Below the pieces are notes generated by a model that saw nothing but the letters and a program-made list of their open reading frames with translations, made no database searches and was not told where the DNA came from. The position numbers were made by a program, and so were the translations under genes. Shown here piece by piece: positions 59,731 to 64,000 of a stretch of DNA of 64,000 nt; position 1 is the first letter of the stretch, and each line of letters opens with the position of its first letter. Location: contig NZ_JBNAFU010000001.1 in assembly GCF_049800835.1 (NCBI RefSeq), positions 1 through 64,000 of the forward strand, read 5' to 3'. This DNA is from Dinoroseobacter sp049800835. Lineage in GTDB: Bacteria; Pseudomonadota; Alphaproteobacteria; Rhodobacterales; Rhodobacteraceae.

Positions 59731-61190
59731 GACGTCGCTCTTTGCAGCAGGGCGTGCGCAAGCCTGCCAAGGTCCTTGATGTGATCGGGCAAGGCGATGT
59801 CCTGCGTGGCGGGCACCGAGCCATGAAGGGTGCAGAACCCCTTGAACCTGTGGTTTCCGGTGCGCCCAGTGTATCGTCGCGCGCTGATGGTTGCGCCCGA
59901 CGGGTGATCGGCGGTGTCAATGGCCAGCAGGTCGGGGTTCCACTCGGCCACGATGTCGGGCAGGTAGTGTGCCCGTTTCCCGGGCCAGTCGCGTGCCGGG
60001 AAATGCACCTTTTGCACGATCTGGGCACCGTCCCGCGTCGTAAATTTCATGAATTCCGCCGCGACGTCGTCCAGCAGGTTGCTGTCCGGTGCAAGGATGC
60101 CGTCCTTTTCCCGCTGACGGATGTTGGCGCGCCAGTACCCGCAAAGATCGCCGTCCAGTGAGATCATCGGGGTTTCCGACCAGCGGTAGCCGCCAGACAC
60201 CTCGCGCGAGACGACGTAGTCGCGCACTGCTTTGGGAACTGCCTTGGCAATCGCCATTTGCACGGGGGCAGGCACATTGCGGCGCAAGGTGCGGATCAGT
60301 CCGAAGGTTTCGCCTGAGCCCGTGCCGGATACCTCGGCCAGCGCAACCTTGAGCATCGCGGCAGACAGATGGCTTTGGGACTGGTTCGCCGCCATACCGT
60401 GAAGAGAGAACAGCACAAGCGTTCCGTCCGGTCCAATGCGCCGCATGATCTGTCCGATTGCGGCATCGAGCGCCTTGTAGACATCCAGCAACGCCGTGGC
60501 CGGGACAAGCGAGGTGTTCGTTCCGGTCTCGGGCCACAGGATATGGCCCGCCCGGTGCGTTTCGCCGAAGGCGACGATGAAAAGATCGCTCTCTACCTTG
60601 TCCATCAGGGCGCAGACAAGGTCCGCTTTCATCGCAACGCCCTTGAGGATGCCGTCATAGATTTCATCCAGATCGGCAGGGGTCTTGTCGACCGGGACTT
60701 CGAAGGCCATCGGGTGATGTGGCGCGAAAGACCGCACAAGCTTTTCGACCTGCGGGTCGTTGCACCAGAACCCGTCTACGAGGTCGTGCGAGCCCCAATT
60801 CGCGATTTCCACAGCGCCGGCGCTGTCCCCCTTGAACAGGAACGGCACGTCGAAGGACAGCACCTTCGATCCGGAGCGGGCCAGATCGCGCCAGAACGGT
60901 TCCGTGCCCCCGATCCAGTCTGGGTGGGTGCGGCGGACACGCATCCGCTCAGGATCCCATTGAATGTGGTGGTAGATCCCGTGCACATCCGGTGTCGCCC
61001 TGGCCATGAACGTGGACCAAACCGCGCCGGACAGCGGTTCCACCTCCAACCGCCTGAGGGCCTCGCCCGCCATGACAGCCGCGATATTGGGCAGGCTCGC
61101 AATGTTTTGTTCAATGAAATCGGCATCTCCGGCATCGATCCCGATCATTGTTACCGCAGGGCGACGAATGGTGCCCTTCTGATCACGCAT
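59727..61190 (-). CDS. Alkaline-phosphatase-fold protein (phosphodiesterase type)
   Basis: A 487-residue protein of the type I phosphodiesterase/nucleotide pyrophosphatase group. The metal strand MIGIDAGDAD, nucleophile region WSTFMARATPDVHGIYH and FGETHRAGH are visible. The usual SDHG motif appears as FSLHGM, so the Asp metal ligand is replaced by Leu; activity may be changed. No signal peptide is seen. AGAGGTGCAAA precedes ATG 61190. Such proteins often sit in surface glycan loci. Target unknown. Confidence 0.75.
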   Translation of the reverse strand: MRDQKGTIRRPAVTMIGIDAGDADFIEQNIASLPNIAAVMAGEALRRLEVEPLSGAVWSTFMARATPDVHGIYHHIQWDPERMRVRRTHPDWIGGTEPFWRDLARSGSKVLSFDVPFLFKGDSAGAVEIANWGSHDLVDGFWCNDPQVEKLVRSFAPHHPMAFEVPVDKTPADLDEIYDGILKGVAMKADLVCALMDKVESDLFIVAFGETHRAGHILWPETGTNTSLVPATALLDVYKALDAAIGQIMRRIGPDGTLVLFSLHGMAANQSQSHLSAAMLKVALAEVSGTGSGETFGLIRTLRRNVPAPVQMAIAKAVPKAVRDYVVSREVSGGYRWSETPMISLDGDLCGYWRANIRQREKDGILAPDSNLLDDVAAEFMKFTTRDGAQIVQKVHFPARDWPGKRAHYLPDIVAEWNPDLLAIDTADHPSGATISARRYTGRTGNHRFKGFCTLHGSVPATQDIALPDHIKDLGRLAHALLQRATS

Positions 61191-61270
61191 TTTGCACCTC
61201 TCTTGCCAAGAGCATTGCAGGGATTGTCGAAAGCGGCAAATTCGTAGGGGCGAAACGAAGGGTCCCGGCG

Positions 61271-62863
61271 ATGCTAATTCCCGCAACAGCGGTTTCTGAT
61301 GCCATCGAGGCACAGGTGGTCATCGTCGGTGCTGGTCCAGCAGGCATTGCGTTAACGCTGGGGTTGGCGAAGCGGGGTGTCGATGTCGCCTTGCTGAGCA
61401 GTGGCGCGTTCGGCTCTGATTCCACGTCGGCGGATCTGTCCCGTGCGCAAGCGTTGCCTCCGCATCATGCCGATCCGGTTGCGCTTGAAGGACGACGTCT
61501 GGGTGGTCTGTCCTGGGGGTGGGGGGGGCGGTGCCTGCCTTTCGATCATATCGACTTTTCGCCCCGACCCGAGCGTGAATTGCCGGGCTGGCCCATAGAG
61601 CGGTCCGACCTGATGGCGCACGCGGAGGCCGCAGCCGCGTTTCTCGGCATCGGGTCTGCGGAGTTTCAGAGCACGGCTGGATCGGAGGGCCTGCGCCTGT
61701 CGTTGGAGCGGTGGGCGGCACGCCCAAATTTGGCGGAAAAGCACCGCGACGCCCTGACGGCACAAGACGGGCCGAGGGTGTATACCGACCTGTCGTGTTG
61801 TGGCGCCGAGTTCGACGCAACCGGCCGAGTGATCGCGTTGCAGACCTGCACGGCCGGCGGTGATCCGGTGCGGGTGACCGGCAGAACCTTCGTCCTGGCC
61901 GCTGGCGGGATCGAGACGGCGCGGCTTCTGCTTTGGTTTTTCGCGCAGAACGGGCAGACCGCGCCGGTGTGGACCGGACGTGGCTACATGGGGCATCTCA
62001 AGGCGCAGATCGCAAGTCTCGACGCCCCGTCGCAGGTGATCCGGCAGGTTGACTATCAACGGACGGCGGAGTGTTTCATTCGCAACCGATTGACGCTGCC
62101 GGAGCAAACCTTGCACGCCAAGGGGCTGCCCAACACGCACTTCTGGATCGACAACCCGACAATGTCCGACCCGTCCCACGGGATACCGGGTCTGTCACTG
62201 GCGCATCTGGCCATTTCGTCCCCGGTGATCGGGCCGCGTTTGCTGCCCGCGGCCCTGCGCACCTACTTTGCGGGGCAGGCGCCGGTATCCTGGCGCGCAC
62301 ATGTGCGCAATGTCCTGCGGAATCCGGCATCCGCACTGGCGTTCTGCTATGGGGTCTGGACAGGACGGCGGTCTGTGCCGGTCAGTCCGGGTAAGGTGGC
62401 CGCGACCCGGCATGGAACCTACCGCTTGAGTTGCGCGGCCGAGGAACGCCCCCGTTTCCAGAACGCCGTAATCTTGGGATCACAGCGCGATGGGAACGGG
62501 GTACCGCGCGCCGTGATCACGCGCGATTTGCACCCGGACGACGTACAAGGGTTGATCGACGCCAATCTTGAGTTGCGTTCGCAGGTTGCTTCCAGCGGCA
62601 TCAATGTGCAGCTGGACTGCCCGGAAAATGACCTTGCCGAGAAAATCACGGTCGCCAGCGGAGACGGGTATCATCAGATCGGTACTGCCCGGATGGGCTG
62701 TGATGTAGGATCATCTGTGGTAGATCGCGACTGCCGCGTGCATGGCACAGGCAACCTCTATGTTGCGGGCAGTGCTGCTTTCCCGAGGTGCGGACAAGCT
62801 AACCCGACTTTCTCGATTGCGTGCCTTTCCGCTCGGCTGGCCGCGCATCTAGCAAGAAATTGA
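61271..62863 (+). CDS. GMC-type FAD oxidoreductase
   Basis: A 530-residue flavoenzyme. FAD-binding VVIVGAGPAGIALTLGLAKR near residue 17; RRLGGLSWGWGGRCLP is the GMC loop near the flavin; the C-terminal part GYHQIGTARMG ... VHGTGNLYVAGSAAFP ... ANPTFS is the family C-terminal signature with the catalytic His region. It oxidises an alcohol or sugar. ATG 61271 follows AAGGG. Divergent from the phosphatase-like gene across 80 bases. Substrate unknown; a lipid-linked sugar would suit the context (inference). Confidence 0.86.
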   Translation: MLIPATAVSDAIEAQVVIVGAGPAGIALTLGLAKRGVDVALLSSGAFGSDSTSADLSRAQALPPHHADPVALEGRRLGGLSWGWGGRCLPFDHIDFSPRPERELPGWPIERSDLMAHAEAAAAFLGIGSAEFQSTAGSEGLRLSLERWAARPNLAEKHRDALTAQDGPRVYTDLSCCGAEFDATGRVIALQTCTAGGDPVRVTGRTFVLAAGGIETARLLLWFFAQNGQTAPVWTGRGYMGHLKAQIASLDAPSQVIRQVDYQRTAECFIRNRLTLPEQTLHAKGLPNTHFWIDNPTMSDPSHGIPGLSLAHLAISSPVIGPRLLPAALRTYFAGQAPVSWRAHVRNVLRNPASALAFCYGVWTGRRSVPVSPGKVAATRHGTYRLSCAAEERPRFQNAVILGSQRDGNGVPRAVITRDLHPDDVQGLIDANLELRSQVASSGINVQLDCPENDLAEKITVASGDGYHQIGTARMGCDVGSSVVDRDCRVHGTGNLYVAGSAAFPRCGQANPTFSIACLSARLAAHLARN

Positions 62864-62921
62864 CTTGTTCAGACGTACGAAGGACGTTTGGTTCGTTCTT
62901 TTTTGCGGAGGAGTTGTTTCG

Positions 62922-64000
62922 TTGAAGAAAATTGTCATCATCGGAGGTGGACCCGCTGGATTGACCGCGGCCCATGAGATTACCAAACGCGACGAAATCG
63001 ACGCCACCCCCGTAGTCTTCGAGGCTGGCGACCGGGTGGGCGGCATTGCGCGCACCGAAGATTACAAGGGCTACCGGTTCGATATTGGTGGCCACAGGTT
63101 CTTCACCAAGATCAAGCAGGTGGAAGACATCTGGAAAGAAGTGCTGGGCAGTGACTTCATCACCGTGCAGCGGATGAGCCGGATCTACTACCGCGACCGG
63201 TTTTTTGACTATCCGCTCAAGATCTTCAACGCCTTGTCCAACATCGGGGCCTATGAATCCGTTCGGATCGCGTTGAGCTATGCGAAGTGGCGTGTCCGTC
63301 CCTCAAAGGAAGAAGACAACTTCGAACAATGGGTGATCAACCGGTTCGGCGGGCGGCTCTATATGCATTTCTTTCGCAGCTATACCGAGAAGGTCTGGGG
63401 GATTCCGCCCCGGACGATTCGGGCGGACTGGGCCGCGCAGCGCATCAAGAACCTGTCTTTGCCGAAGGCTGTGTGGAACGCCATTTCGGGTGCGAACGAC
63501 ACGGCCAGCCTGATCGAAGAGTTCCAGTACCCGCGCCTCGGTCCGGGCATGATGTGGGAACGAACTGCCGAAATCGTTGAAGACTCGGGCGGCAAGGTAC
63601 ACCTGAACAAGCGGGTCGAGAAGCTTTACAGGGACGGGCTGCGCGTCACGCATGTGGATGTTGCCTCGGTTGATGCTGCTGGCAACCAGGTGGTCGAGAA
63701 TGTGCCCGCCGATCATGTGATCAACTCGATGGCACTGGACGAGTTGATCCACGCGTTTGATCCGCCGCCACCGGACGCTGTGCTGGACGCCGCCAAAAAG
63801 TTGAAGTACCGCGATTTCCTGATTGTGACGCTTGTGTTGAACAAGGCCGATCCGTTCCCGGACAACTGGATTTACGTGCACAGTCCGGAGGTGAAGGTCG
63901 GGCGAATACAGAATTTCCGCGCGTGGTCACCGGAGCTTTTGCCGGATGCGGACACGGCGTCCATCGGCATGGAGTATTTCTGCCAGATCGGCGACGACTT
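62922..64000 (+). CDS. FAD-dependent amine-oxidase/UDP-galactopyranose-mutase-like protein (partial)
   Basis: Open to the window end, at least 359 residues, so the C-terminus is missing. It starts at TTG 62922 with GGAGGAG eight to ten bases upstream. Residues 1-60: IVIIGGGPAGLTAAHEI, FEAGDRVGGIARTE and GYRFDIGGHRFFTK, the dinucleotide-binding and GG motifs of the amine oxidase/protoporphyrinogen oxidase/UGM superfamily. FRSYTEKVWGIPP is typical of UGM-like proteins in glycan loci. It probably acts with the GMC enzyme 58 bases upstream. Exact reaction unknown. Confidence 0.82.
   Translation, partial: MKKIVIIGGGPAGLTAAHEITKRDEIDATPVVFEAGDRVGGIARTEDYKGYRFDIGGHRFFTKIKQVEDIWKEVLGSDFITVQRMSRIYYRDRFFDYPLKIFNALSNIGAYESVRIALSYAKWRVRPSKEEDNFEQWVINRFGGRLYMHFFRSYTEKVWGIPPRTIRADWAAQRIKNLSLPKAVWNAISGANDTASLIEEFQYPRLGPGMMWERTAEIVEDSGGKVHLNKRVEKLYRDGLRVTHVDVASVDAAGNQVVENVPADHVINSMALDELIHAFDPPPPDAVLDAAKKLKYRDFLIVTLVLNKADPFPDNWIYVHSPEVKVGRIQNFRAWSPELLPDADTASIGMEYFCQIGDD

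Noticed and set aside
61505..61535. G-rich run as a possible frameshift in the GMC gene
   Set aside because: The frame reads through as LGGLSWGWGGRCLP, the expected GMC loop.

Overview
The window looks like a chromosomal segment of an alphaproteobacterium of the order Rhodobacterales (Roseobacter/Rhodobacter group). The signs are high G+C coding sequence on both strands, a CckA hybrid kinase preceded by a TTAA-N7-TTAA (CtrA) box, recA with a GAAC-N7-GAAC alphaproteobacterial LexA box, GapR, an IscR without the usual cysteine triad, aglEFGAK sugar transport, and a RamB/ScfR-type regulator beside acs. No CRISPR array, insertion sequence or phage gene was seen. No gene-free stretch exceeds 300 bases; the longest is about 262 bases, between aglR and aglE.

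1-12,400: an acetate/short-chain-acid locus. acs and a five-gene branched-chain-type ABC transporter lie on the minus strand. Opposite them are an XRE regulator, a receiver-only response regulator, a small membrane protein and a solute-symporter/histidine-kinase fusion. This resembles the CrbS/CrbR acetate switch. 12,400-17,430: housekeeping and orphan genes, including a lone SpoA (FliM/FliN C-terminal) protein, a TIGR01244 protein, a DksA-like protein, GapR, a sulfotransferase-like protein, tRNA-Thr(UGU) and a beta-keto acid cleavage enzyme. 17,430-21,170: sitABCD manganese/iron uptake behind two Mur-like palindromes.

21,140-31,240: alpha-glucoside use, with aglR, a GH1 beta-glucosidase and glucokinase divergent from aglEFGAK. 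31,300-35,290: a TRAP transporter divergent from an HpcH/HpaI aldolase. 35,370-44,800: guaB, rsmB, cckA, recA, alaS and a DUF1330 gene. 44,800-47,830: minus-strand small envelope proteins, an SMR exporter, a VIT1/CCC1-type metal transporter and an alpha/beta hydrolase.

47,870-57,370: the suf iron-sulfur operon (iscR, cysteine desulfurase, sufB, sufC, sufD, sufS). It has an Irr-type palindrome over the predicted -10. Inserted in it are several tiny membrane proteins, a YbjQ-FkbM fusion and two YIP1-like membrane proteins, almost all joined by stop/start overlaps. 57,370-58,450: a prokaryotic pentameric ligand-gated ion channel. 58,560-64,000: tRNA-Arg(CCG), then a group that may act on surface glycans or lipids: a flippase-like membrane protein, an alkaline-phosphatase-fold protein, a GMC oxidoreductase and a FAD amine-oxidase/UDP-galactopyranose-mutase-like protein cut by the window end.

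Most notable points: the YbjQ-FkbM fusion and coupled micro-ORFs inside the suf operon; a histidine-kinase-like phosphoacceptor motif inside the XRE regulator next to the acetate-switch kinase; the ligand-gated channel; and the unassigned oxidoreductase/phosphatase/flippase group at the right end.
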